The notes beneath the pieces are model-generated. The model did no database searches. It was not told where the DNA came from and saw only the letters and a program-made list of their open reading frames with translations. A DNA stretch of 64,000 nt from Acidimicrobiales bacterium (GTDB lineage: Bacteria > Actinomycetota > Acidimicrobiia > Acidimicrobiales > SZUA-35), in NCBI GenBank assembly GCA_041394265.1, contig JAWKIO010000006.1:496001-560000 (forward strand). The letters run 5' to 3'. Shown in pieces: positions 24,373 through 31,989 of the stretch. Position numbers and translations under genes: made by a program. The stretch's first letter is position 1. Each line of letters opens with the position of its first letter.

Positions 24373-24408
24373 TTCCCATAACCTTTGGGAAGGGCGACGT
24401 CCAACGTC
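24373..24408. promoter_or_regulatory. Two adjacent inverted repeats upstream of the PAP2 gene
   Basis: TTCCCA-N7-TGGGAA (24373-24391) and GACGT-CCA-ACGTC (24396-24408) lie 45-80 bp upstream of the ATG at 24453, in a locally AT-richer patch. They look like operator half-site pairs; no regulator can be assigned. Confidence 0.35.
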
Positions 24409-24452
24409 ATGCAGACCTCACACTGAGACACCTCACACGGGGGCGGGGTTCG

Positions 24453-25343
24453 ATGGGGGCAACTCATCCGACAACCGACGATGCCGCATCGGCATCCACC
24501 GCAACATCGTTGTCGAGTCGCGTGGTCGATCTGGCCCGCAACATCGCCGTCTTGGGTGGTCTCTACCTCGCCTACGCCTTCGTCCGCCGCATCACCGCCG
24601 ACGACCACACCACGGCATTCGGCAACGCCGCCCGCCTGCTCGACTTCCAGAACGCCATCGGTCTGCCGTCCGAGACCATGCTGCAGTACCCGTTCCTGCG
24701 CCATCCCGAGATCATCACGGCGGCCAACACCTTCTACATGTGGGTGCACTTCCCCTTCACCGCTGCCTTCTTGGCCTGGGCGTGGTTCCGTCACCCCCGG
24801 CATTTCGGTGTCATCCGAGCCAGCCTCATCATCCTCACCACCGCCGGTTTGGTGCTCCACCTGATCTTCCCGCTGGCGCCGCCCCGCATGCTCAAGTCGG
24901 TGGGCTACATCGACACCGGCGCCGTGTTCGGCCCGAGCCCCTATGACCTGGCGGCGTCATCGGCCGCCAACCAGATCGCCGCCATGCCGTCGCTCCATGT
25001 CGGTTGGGCGCTGCTCATCGCCATCAGCGTGATCGCCCTGTCCCGCTCACGCTTCCGCTATCTGATCCTGGCGCACCCGATCATCACCACGATGGTGGTC
25101 GTCGTGACCGCCAACCATTACTGGACCGACGCCATCATCGCCGCCCTGCTGGTGGCGGGGTCATGGCTGTTCATGGTGCGACTGCGCAACCTTCCCGTGC
25201 TGCACTTCGATCTCCACCATCACGACCCCCAGCCGCCGCCACCGGCGAGGGTCGATCTTGTTGCTCTAGAGCAGGCGGCGAAGATGGGCGTCGAAGATCT
25301 CGCCGAGTTCGCCGGCGCGTCGTCCGTAGGCGTGGATCGGTGA
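24453..25343 (+). CDS. PAP2-superfamily membrane enzyme (inositolphosphotransferase/aureobasidin-resistance type)
   Basis: A 296-residue polytopic membrane protein with about six helices. The phosphatase-superfamily triad motifs are seen: APPRMLKSVG (C1), MPSLHVGWAL (C2, Ser-Leu-His) and NHYWTD (C3, His...Asp), spaced as in PAP2 enzymes that act on inositol or lipid phosphates. The FPLAPPRM segment matches the aureobasidin-resistance branch. Likely role: lipid phosphate hydrolysis or phosphoinositol transfer on the outer membrane leaflet. The ATG at 24453 follows GGGGGCGGGG. The 3' end overlaps the converging ParA gene by 78 bp. Confidence 0.82.
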   Translation: MGATHPTTDDAASASTATSLSSRVVDLARNIAVLGGLYLAYAFVRRITADDHTTAFGNAARLLDFQNAIGLPSETMLQYPFLRHPEIITAANTFYMWVHFPFTAAFLAWAWFRHPRHFGVIRASLIILTTAGLVLHLIFPLAPPRMLKSVGYIDTGAVFGPSPYDLAASSAANQIAAMPSLHVGWALLIAISVIALSRSRFRYLILAHPIITTMVVVVTANHYWTDAIIAALLVAGSWLFMVRLRNLPVLHFDLHHHDPQPPPPARVDLVALEQAAKMGVEDLAEFAGASSVGVDR

Positions 25344-26030
25344 CCGTTCGGCGTGCGCCTCGTTGATCGCCACCCGGTGTGGGATCGACGGACTCCAGAC
25401 ACTCTTCGATCCGACCAGCTTGGCCAGTGCACCAGCTTGGGTGTGAGCGTCGCTCGACACCGCCGGCACCCGGTTCAGCACGACGCCGGCCAGCTCGAGC
25501 GCATCGTTCTGCGTGCTCCAGACGTCTTCGATGAGGTCGAGCACCGGGCCAACACCACGAACACCGAAAACGGTGGGTTCGACGACCACCAACGCATGTG
25601 AGGCGGCCACCAGGCCGTTGACCGTGTTCAGCCCGAGCGACGGTGGGCAGTCGATCAAGATCAGCTGGAACTGCTGGTCGAGGCCCTCGAGCGCCCGCCG
25701 CAGCCGGCCTTCGGGATGACGTCGGTTGACGTCGGTTTCGCGCTGGACGAGGTCGGACGCCGCCGGGAGCAACCAGATGTCGTCGCCCCATCCCGAGGCG
25801 ACGATCATGTCGGCGGCGGCGCCGGGCTTGTTGGCGAGCAGAGCGTCGCCGGTCCCCCAGTTCTCGATCGCCGGTTCGACGCCGAGGGTCCACGTGGCAT
25901 TCGCCTGGGCGTCGAGGTCGACGACCAGCGTCTTGACGCCCTTGGCCCAAGCGGCCGAGGCAAGCCCGAGGGTGACCGTGGTCTTGCCGACCCCACCCTT
26001 TTGATTCAGCAGTGCAACGGTGCGAGACAT
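25266..26030 (-). CDS. ParA/Soj-family ATPase (orphan)
   Basis: A 254-residue deviant Walker ATPase. The N-terminal KGGVGKTT (residues 11-18) carries the signature lysine; the switch VVDLDAQANAT (about 38-48) and LILIDCPPSLG (about 122-132) are intact, and the C-terminal helix HLRRLL is typical. ParA proteins position DNA or protein cargo using ATP-dependent dimers on the nucleoid. No parB gene or parS-like palindrome accompanies it here, so a chromosomal segregation role is not implied; orphan ParA proteins often place protein complexes. Confidence 0.9.
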   Translation of the reverse strand: MSRTVALLNQKGGVGKTTVTLGLASAAWAKGVKTLVVDLDAQANATWTLGVEPAIENWGTGDALLANKPGAAADMIVASGWGDDIWLLPAASDLVQRETDVNRRHPEGRLRRALEGLDQQFQLILIDCPPSLGLNTVNGLVAASHALVVVEPTVFGVRGVGPVLDLIEDVWSTQNDALELAGVVLNRVPAVSSDAHTQAGALAKLVGSKSVWSPSIPHRVAINEAHAERSPIHAYGRRAGELGEIFDAHLRRLL

Positions 26031-26079
26031 GGCACCATGCTTGCACCCCGACGAGGTGCAGCGGCGTATGGGTGCCGGG

Positions 26080-26346
26080 TCAGTCGACCCGCAGGCTCTC
26101 GACCTCGTGCAATCGGCTTCGAGTGCGGTCGAGTTCGCCGCGGATCATGGCGATCGAGGCGTTCGAGTGCGCCCGCCGGACCACGAGTTGCTCCTCGGCT
26201 CGCAGGCGCGCCTTCTGTGCGTTGCGCAGGCGACGTTCCATCGCCTCGATGACTTCGGCGTTCGCCTGCTTCTGCAGTGCCCAGCCGACAGAGAACCCGG
26301 CGGCCACACCCACCACGATCCCGATCAGCAGCATGATCATGCCCAT
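26080..26346 (-). CDS. Small membrane-anchored coiled-coil protein
   Basis: An 88-residue protein with one N-terminal transmembrane helix (MIMLLIGIVVGVAAGFSVGWAL) followed by a charged helical stretch of about 60 residues that should form a coiled coil. I do not recognise a family. It lies between parA (49 bp downstream) and tdk on the same strand and could be a partner of the ParA-type ATPase (inference). Confidence 0.5.
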   Translation of the reverse strand: MGMIMLLIGIVVGVAAGFSVGWALQKQANAEVIEAMERRLRNAQKARLRAEEQLVVRRAHSNASIAMIRGELDRTRSRLHEVESLRVD

Positions 26347-26412
26347 GCGGAAAACGCTAGAGCGGTGAGCGGCCGCGAATCTTGAGCCGATCCACCCGCC
26401 CGGCGGACGCGC

Positions 26413-27066
26413 TCAGCCGACGATCTTGCGTTCCACTCTCGCCGGCCGAGGCTCGACGAAGAGCGCGTCTTGCTCGTGCCGCTGCTTGCCCTCGAGCCAG
26501 TGCTTCCGGCAGCGCAGGTCGTAGGTGACGGTCGCCTCGCCGCCGGTGTCGCCGACCACCGTGATTTCGCCGTCGTAGACCTGGATGCCGTTCACCAAGC
26601 GAGCGTTGTGGGTGGCCCGATCACCGCACCAGCAGCGGGCCTCGACCTGCAGTTCGCTGCGGACATCGGCCAGTTCGAGCAGCCGCTTCGATCCGTCGAA
26701 CAACACACCCTGAAACGTGGTGAGCAGGCCGAACGCGTAGACCTCGATATCGAACTCGTCGACCACTCGAGCCAGCTGGTCGACCTGGTGGGGGGCGTAG
26801 AACTGGGCCTCGTCGCAGATGACCGCCTCGAGACCCGGTCCCGAGAGGTGTTCCTGGGTGATGAGGCGGAACAGATCGACCCCCGGATCGAGGATGATCG
26901 CCTCGGCCGAGACGCCGAGGCGGCTCGACACCTTGCCCGCCTGTCGATCGAGTTGGGTGATCAGCGCACACTCGAGACCACGGCTTCGCAGGTTGTGGTG
27001 GATCTGGAGGGCCTGGGTCGACTTTCCCGATCCCATGGTGCCGAAGAAGAAGCGCAGCGCAGCCAT
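26413..27066 (-). CDS. tdk: Type II thymidine kinase
   Basis: A 217-residue kinase that phosphorylates thymidine for DNA synthesis (salvage). The P-loop FGTMGSGKST (residues 8-17) and the Walker-B-like DEAQF (about 93-97) fit type II enzymes. The lasso and zinc site are visible as CWCGDRATHNAR and LRCRKHW. Length is normal for the group. ATG 27066 gives a start directly before the P-loop; a longer frame through 27831 lies over the lipase gene on the other strand. Confidence 0.95.
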   Translation of the reverse strand: MAALRFFFGTMGSGKSTQALQIHHNLRSRGLECALITQLDRQAGKVSSRLGVSAEAIILDPGVDLFRLITQEHLSGPGLEAVICDEAQFYAPHQVDQLARVVDEFDIEVYAFGLLTTFQGVLFDGSKRLLELADVRSELQVEARCWCGDRATHNARLVNGIQVYDGEITVVGDTGGEATVTYDLRCRKHWLEGKQRHEQDALFVEPRPARVERKIVG

Positions 27067-27292
27067 CCCCTCAACGTAACCCGAAGCGAGCACGCTGCCG
27101 CCCGAATCCCGGGCCGATCGACGATCGCCAAGCGTGCGCCCAACCGACAGCCACGTAGGCCCACTCGCACGCACCACGCCACCAGCCGGCCTGGACGACC
27201 CCCACGTCGCGACGCCCCATACCTTCACCCGCCACCGGCCCGGACAACACCACGTCAGGACGGCTCGCCCGCCGCCGGTAGCCTTGGCCACC

Positions 27293-28312
27293 GTGACCAC
27301 CGATGGCGCCGGATCGACGACACCGCCCTCGGTCCCCCCATCGCCCCCGTCCAACGCCACGTCAGCCAACCCCGGCGACAGCACGTCCGACCCCGCAGCT
27401 GCGGCATCGAACGTCGTCGACCCCGGCCCGGCCTCGCCCAGGTCGGCAGCGAATGCCACGCCCGACGTCGAGCCAGCGACGACCGGCCAGCTCGACGGGA
27501 GCGCGACCTCACCCACCCCTGCACCAAACGGCCCGCCCGATGCCGAGCCAGCGACGACACGCCAGACCGACGAGAGCGCATCCTCACCCGAGCCGAAACG
27601 GGGCATCGCCGGCATGTTCGCTCGGCCGGTGTGGCTCGAAGCCCGAGCGCCGTTCGAGCGGCGAGCGCTCCGGCGGAGCCCGCTCTGGCAGGGCACGGGT
27701 GTGCCCGCCGGCGAGGGCCGTCCGGTCCTGATCATTCCGGGGTTCATGTCGGGTCCGCACAAGGCTCGCCAACTCTCGCACGTGCTCGACAAGGCAGGCT
27801 GGCATGTCCAGGTGGCCCGGGTCGGGTTCAACGCCGGCCCGGCCTACCACTCGGTCGACGCCGCCGCCGCCGACCTCGACACCCTCGTCGCCCAGACCAA
27901 GCAACGGGTCACCATCGTCGGCCACAGCCGGGGCGGTCAGTTCGGCCGGGTGTTGGCCGTGCGCCATCCCGACCTGGTGCGGCGGGTCATCGCGATCGGA
28001 GCGCCCCTGCTCACCAAGTACCCGCCGTTCGTCGTGGTCAAGGTCCCGGCCGAAACCCTCGACAAGGCGTGGCGCCTCGGTGCCTTCGGTTCGGTCGCCC
28101 CCGAGCGCGAGCAGCAGGTCGACGACGACCGCTACCTGCCCTTCCCCGACGAGGTCGACCTCGTCTCGATCTACTCCCGCAACGACGGCATCGTCGATTG
28201 GCGCTACTGCTTCGACCCCGCCGCCGAGATGGTCGAGATCACCGGCTCCCACCTCGGCCTGGTCAACTCGATCACCGGCATCGAAGCCATCGCCAACGCC
28301 CTCCCCCGCTGA
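27293..28312 (+). CDS. Alpha/beta hydrolase (PGAP1/lipase-like) with disordered N-terminus
   Basis: A 339-residue hydrolase. The first ~105 residues are Pro/Ala/Thr-rich and carry two 23-aa repeats (PDVEPATTGQLDGSATSPTP and PDAEPATTRQTDESASSPEP). The hydrolase begins with VLIIPGFMSGPHKARQLSHVL; the nucleophile elbow is GHSRGG (about 207-212), the acid is likely in YSRNDGIVDW and the base His in GSHLGL near the C-terminus. It resembles extracellular or membrane-associated lipases and PGAP1-like esterases. The GTG at 27293 fits the repeat-containing tail; ATG 27611 (MFARPVWLEA) is an alternative that would leave only the catalytic domain. Confidence 0.75.
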   Translation: MTTDGAGSTTPPSVPPSPPSNATSANPGDSTSDPAAAASNVVDPGPASPRSAANATPDVEPATTGQLDGSATSPTPAPNGPPDAEPATTRQTDESASSPEPKRGIAGMFARPVWLEARAPFERRALRRSPLWQGTGVPAGEGRPVLIIPGFMSGPHKARQLSHVLDKAGWHVQVARVGFNAGPAYHSVDAAAADLDTLVAQTKQRVTIVGHSRGGQFGRVLAVRHPDLVRRVIAIGAPLLTKYPPFVVVKVPAETLDKAWRLGAFGSVAPEREQQVDDDRYLPFPDEVDLVSIYSRNDGIVDWRYCFDPAAEMVEITGSHLGLVNSITGIEAIANALPR

Positions 28313-28321
28313 CTCAGCATC

Positions 28322-28438
28322 AACCGTCGAGCCTGAAGCCCATCTCCACCAACTGTCGACACTGAAGCCCGGAACTGAGCTTCAGTGTCGACAGTTCGCA
28401 GGTTTGGGCTTGTGTGCGGACAGTTCGGGCGGTGACCG
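28322..28438 (+). repeat. Left inverted repeat of a probable cassette
   Basis: About 105-115 bp that match the reverse complement of 29516-29621 over nearly their whole length (roughly 85-90% by eye). Shared blocks include CGAGCCTGAAGCCCA, AACTGTCGACACTGAAGCCC and TCAGTGTCGACAGTTCGCAGG. Each copy also has an internal palindrome built from AACTGTCGACACTGAAGC and its complement. The two copies bracket the DUF559-type gene. Confidence 0.85.
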
Positions 28439-28507
28439 GGCGTGGCAGGCCGCTGGTGAGCTTGTGCGTGCCCGCCACGTTCCGCGCTCGCCAGAACCAG
28501 TGAGTGG

Positions 28508-28536
28508 TTGACAAGTGCGTTTATTTACGTTTATCT
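28508..28536 (+). promoter_or_regulatory. Sigma70-type promoter of a leaderless transcript
   Basis: TTGACA (28508-28513), a 17-base spacer and TTATCT (28531-28536) form a near-consensus promoter in an AT-rich patch. The ATG begins 7 bases after the -10, where transcription should start, so the message would have no leader. It is the best-matching promoter seen in the window. Confidence 0.75.
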
Positions 28537-28543
28537 ACCACAC

Positions 28544-29473
28544 ATGGCACAGCGAGTGGATATGGAATGTCTTCGGCTGGCGGCCGCCAACTATGGCGCC
28601 GTCACACAGCAACAGTTGATCGCAGCGGGTGTGAGCGCGTCGAGCGTCACCCGACGAGTCCAGAGCGGGATGCTGCGATCGGTGGCCAAGGGGGTCTTCA
28701 TCGTGCCGACGATGGAGGGCCCGAACTCAGTCCTGGCTGCCGGCCTCCTCCACCACCCCGACGCCGTCGTCAGCCATCGCTCCGCCGCTCGACTCCATGG
28801 CATGGCACTCAGCGACAACGAGGGCGCCGAGCTGACCGTTCCGCTGGGCACCCTTCGCCGGATCGCCGGTGCCGTGATTCATGAAACCCGATTCCTCCCG
28901 GCCGACGATGTGATGATGATCGATGGTCTCCGGGTGACCACCCCGGCACGGACGTTGTTCGACCTCTGCGCCGTCCTTTCCTTCGCTCACTACCGGCGGA
29001 TCGCCGAAGAACAGTTGCTCGCCCAGGTCCCGTCCCCGGCCCGCTTCCTCGCCTGTCACCGAGCGATGGCCCGCCGAGGCCGAACCGGAAGCGGCATCAT
29101 CCGCACGGTGCTCGACGAGCTGATCGACGACCAGCCGTTCCCCGCCTCCAAGCTGGAACTCCGAACGTGGGTGGCGCTCACCGACCGTGGCGTCAACTAC
29201 CTGCGACGCCAGTTCGCTCCCCCGTGGTACAACGGCCTCGAGGGCATCGTCGACTTCGCTGACCCGATCGGATGCACGATCATCGAGGTCGACGGTCGCA
29301 GTCATCATCGTCTGGAACTCGACCGCCGCCGAGACGCCGCCCGCGACCGAGAGGCCAATCGGCATGGCTGGCTCGTCATCCGCATCGGTTGGCACGAAGT
29401 GATCTACCGCACCGAATCGACCATGGCCGAGATCATCGAGATCCTCGAGCAGCGGCGCAACCTCGCCGCATGA
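28544..29473 (+). CDS. AbiEi-type N-terminal domain with DUF559/endonuclease-like C-terminus
   Basis: A 309-residue protein. The amino end is a winged-helix AbiEi/antitoxin-like region (LAAANYGAVTQQQLIAAG, then SVTRRVQSGMLRSVAKGVF), with LHHPDAVVSHRSAARLHGM typical of that family. The C-terminal ~100 residues fit DUF559, a very-short-patch-repair-like endonuclease fold: EGIVDFADPIGCTIIEVDGRSHH, with Asp and Glu-x-Asp in place of the usual catalytic cluster, then a Arg-rich helix RRRDAARDREANRHGW and VIRIGWHEV. Such proteins are common in actinobacterial accessory regions; a role in defence or DNA processing is inference. It is flanked by the inverted repeats 28322-28438 and 29516-29621 and has its own promoter. 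Confidence 0.75.
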   Translation: MAQRVDMECLRLAAANYGAVTQQQLIAAGVSASSVTRRVQSGMLRSVAKGVFIVPTMEGPNSVLAAGLLHHPDAVVSHRSAARLHGMALSDNEGAELTVPLGTLRRIAGAVIHETRFLPADDVMMIDGLRVTTPARTLFDLCAVLSFAHYRRIAEEQLLAQVPSPARFLACHRAMARRGRTGSGIIRTVLDELIDDQPFPASKLELRTWVALTDRGVNYLRRQFAPPWYNGLEGIVDFADPIGCTIIEVDGRSHHRLELDRRRDAARDREANRHGWLVIRIGWHEVIYRTESTMAEIIEILEQRRNLAA

Positions 29474-29515
29474 GCGGGAGTCCGGAGCGCCACCTCATCC
29501 GCCCGCTGCCATGCC

Positions 29516-29621
29516 CCAACTGTCAACACTGAAGCCCATTCCTGCGAACTGTCGACACTGAGGCTCAGTTCGGGGCTTCAGTGTCGACAGTTGGGCGGAT
29601 TGGGCTTCAGGCTCGACAGAT
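29516..29621 (-). repeat. Right inverted repeat of a probable cassette
   Basis: Reverse complement of the left copy with scattered substitutions. The region 29474-29515 before it and 29622-29714 after it hold no gene. No clear target-site duplication was found; GCGGTGACC occurs after both copies on the plus strand, which may be chance. Confidence 0.85.
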
Positions 29622-29714
29622 GCGGTGACCAACAGGTCGGCGCGGCGGCTCGACGAGGTGGCGGCTCGGGGCGATGGCTGGGCAGGGCGGCCGGCGCGCT
29701 CCGGGCGCACAGGG

Positions 29715-30581
29715 TCAGGAGCGGGCGGCGAGGCGGTGGGCGGTGAGTTGTTCGACGATGAGGGCGAGGCCGTCGTCGTCGCTCGAGGGGATCACGTGGT
29801 TGGCGGCGGCCTTGGCGTCGTCGGAGCCGTTGCCCATGGCGTAGGAGGTGCCGGCCCACTCGAGCATGGCGACGTCGTTGTGGTTGTCGCCGAACGCGGC
29901 GACCGCCGAGGGCGACACACCGAGATCGGCGCACAGCAGGTCGAGGGCGACCGCCTTGGTGGTGAGCTTGGCCGAGATCTCGATGAAGTTCAGCCCGGAG
30001 TACGACGGCACGGCGTTGTCTTCGACCGAGCGCACCGACGCCTGGTAGAGCTCGTCGACCGACAGCTCGTCGTGGAAGACCAGCACCTTCTGGACCCGCC
30101 CCAGCATCCCGTCGAGCACGTCGTCGATGGGATGTCCTTGCGGGACCGACGGCACCCGGTCGCTGAACCCGTGCTCGTGGGCCAGCCCGTGTTCGAGTTC
30201 GATCGCGAAACGCGCCCCCGGGATGGCGTCTCGCAGGTCGACCACGATGCCCTGGGCGATGGTCGGATCCATCCAGAAGGCCCGAACGACCTCACCCCGT
30301 TCGAGGTGGCGGGTGATCGCCCCGTTGGCGAACACCCAGTAGTTGTCGAGGCCGAGCTCGGCGATGACGTCTTCGGCCACGTGCAGCGGCCGCCCGGTCG
30401 AGGGCACCACGTGGATCCCGGCGGCATGGGCGTGATGCAGCGCCTCACGGACCCGGTGCGACAGGGTGCCGTCGCTGCGCAGCATCGTGCCGTCGATGTC
30501 GGTGGCGATCAGGTCGACCACGGGCAAGTCGACCAGCGGCAGGTCGAAGGCGAAGTGGTCGTTGGTGGGGCTCACCCCCAC
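29715..30581 (-). CDS. HAD-superfamily hydrolase, Cof/HPP-phosphatase-like subfamily
   Basis: A 288-residue phosphatase of the Cof type. Motif I DIDGTML (about residue 28-34) has the Asp nucleophile pair, motif II is PSTGRP, motif III Lys lies in SAKLTTKAVAL (near 210), and motif IV is GDNHNDVAML (about 237-246). A C2-type cap domain lies between them (LERGEVVRAFW ...). Acts on sugar or nucleotide phosphates; specificity unknown. GTG start two bases from the phoH stop, and a second GTG 6 bases later is possible. Likely co-transcribed with phoH. Confidence 0.88.
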   Translation of the reverse strand: MGVSPTNDHFAFDLPLVDLPVVDLIATDIDGTMLRSDGTLSHRVREALHHAHAAGIHVVPSTGRPLHVAEDVIAELGLDNYWVFANGAITRHLERGEVVRAFWMDPTIAQGIVVDLRDAIPGARFAIELEHGLAHEHGFSDRVPSVPQGHPIDDVLDGMLGRVQKVLVFHDELSVDELYQASVRSVEDNAVPSYSGLNFIEISAKLTTKAVALDLLCADLGVSPSAVAAFGDNHNDVAMLEWAGTSYAMGNGSDDAKAAANHVIPSSDDDGLALIVEQLTAHRLAARS

Positions 30582-30582
30582 G

Positions 30583-31878
30583 TCATATCTCGTCGAGCAG
30601 GCGAGTCACAACCGCCGCGATCACGGACCGCTCCGATCGGGTCAGCGTGATGTGGCCGAACAGTGGGTGCCCCGACAGCGCCTCGATCACCGACACGATC
30701 CCGTCGTGGCGACCGATTCGCAGGTTGTCTCGCTGATTGATGTCGTGGGTCAGCACAGCCTTGGAATTCTGGCCGAGGCGGGAAAGTGCCGTCAGGAGCA
30801 CACTCCGCTCGAGGTTCTGGGCCTCGTCGATGATCACGAACGCATCGGTGAGCGTTCGGCCACGGATGTGGGTGAGCGGCAACACCTCGATCATGCGGCG
30901 CCGGTGCAGCTCGTCGATGACCGACTGTGAGGCGATGGCCGACAGCGCGTCGGTGACTGCCGCCGTCCACGGGTGCATCTTCTCGTCCTCGGTTCCGGGC
31001 AGGAACCCGAGGTCCTGACCGCCGACGGCATGGAGCGGCCGAAACACCAACACCCGCCGGTACTGGCGAGTCTCGAGTGTCTGCTGGATGCCGGCCGCCA
31101 TGGCCAGCAGGCTCTTGCCGGTGCCGGCCGGACCGCCGAGGCTGACCACGCCGAGCTCGGTGTCGAGGAGGAGGTCGAGCGCCACCCGCTGTTCGGCCGA
31201 GCGGGGCCGAACCTCGAACGCCGAGCGTTCCCGGACCAGATGGACCCGCTTGTCCTCCTTCACCCGGCCAAGGGCCGATTGTGACCCGGCGAGCAGCGCA
31301 ACACCGGCGTTGCATGGCATGTCCCGGGCCTCGTCCAGGTCGACCACGCCCTGATGGAAGAGCGTGTCGACCACTCGGCCGGCCACCTCGACCGTGCCGA
31401 ACCCGGCAGGCACCGGAGAGGTTGCCAGCTCGCTGCGGTATTCGTCGGCCTCGATCCCGAGGACGCCGGCCTTCAGCCGCAGCGGCAGGTCCTTGCTGAC
31501 CAGCTGGACGTCTTCGTGCTCGTCGAGCAGGCCGATACATACGGCCAACACCCGATGGTCGTGGTTGAACGTGGCCAACGCGTCGGGCAGCTCGACATCG
31601 GCGTGGTTGGGCTCGATCCGCAGGGTGGAGCCTCCACCGAGCGGCAGCAACTCATCGAGCCCTCCGTGGAGCTGACGCAGTTCCTCGAAGAAACCGAGCG
31701 CCTTGCGGGCGTTCCAGCCCAGATCTGGGTGGTTCCGTTTCGCCTCGAGTTCGAGGATCGCCACCACCGGCACCACCACGTCGTGACCTTCGAAGCGCAA
31801 CGGTGCACGGGGATCGGCCAGCAGCACCGAGGTGTCGAGAACGTAGGTCCTGCGACGAGAGGCTTCGTCAACGGTCAT
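30583..31878 (-). CDS. PIN-PhoH fusion protein (PhoH2-type ribonuclease/helicase)
   Basis: A 431-residue fusion. Residues 10-140 are a PIN ribonuclease domain (TYVLDTSVLLADP with the first acidic residue, LELEAKRN with the second, LVSKD with the third). From about 215 comes a PhoH ATPase: SAEQRVALDLLLD, Walker A GGPAGTGKSLLAM, Walker B FVIIDEAQN. Mycobacterial PhoH2 unwinds and cuts RNA; the same is expected here. The C-terminal part (GHITLTRSERSVIAAVVTRLLDEI) is typical. A 111-bp gap lies upstream before the ABC operon's last gene. Confidence 0.92.
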   Translation of the reverse strand: MTVDEASRRRTYVLDTSVLLADPRAPLRFEGHDVVVPVVAILELEAKRNHPDLGWNARKALGFFEELRQLHGGLDELLPLGGGSTLRIEPNHADVELPDALATFNHDHRVLAVCIGLLDEHEDVQLVSKDLPLRLKAGVLGIEADEYRSELATSPVPAGFGTVEVAGRVVDTLFHQGVVDLDEARDMPCNAGVALLAGSQSALGRVKEDKRVHLVRERSAFEVRPRSAEQRVALDLLLDTELGVVSLGGPAGTGKSLLAMAAGIQQTLETRQYRRVLVFRPLHAVGGQDLGFLPGTEDEKMHPWTAAVTDALSAIASQSVIDELHRRRMIEVLPLTHIRGRTLTDAFVIIDEAQNLERSVLLTALSRLGQNSKAVLTHDINQRDNLRIGRHDGIVSVIEALSGHPLFGHITLTRSERSVIAAVVTRLLDEI

Positions 31879-31989
31879 GGACTACCCCGATCTGGCCCGA
31901 CGGGATCCGCTCCCGTCTTCTGCCGGTCAACTTGTACCAGTCCCAACGGCAGTCTTCAGACCAACTTGAGGCCTTCCATCATGATGCAA

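Noticed and set aside
25266..26346. Plasmid partition locus (ParA plus small partner)
   Set aside because: No ParB, no parS-like sites, no replication gene; the surroundings are chromosomal housekeeping genes.
28544..29473. Complete type IV toxin-antitoxin (AbiE) system
   Set aside because: Only the AbiEi-like half is present, fused to a DUF559-type domain; there is no adjacent AbiEii nucleotidyltransferase gene.
31930..31975. CAACTTG direct repeats upstream of phoH as an operator
   Set aside because: Only two short copies with irregular spacing; not above chance.
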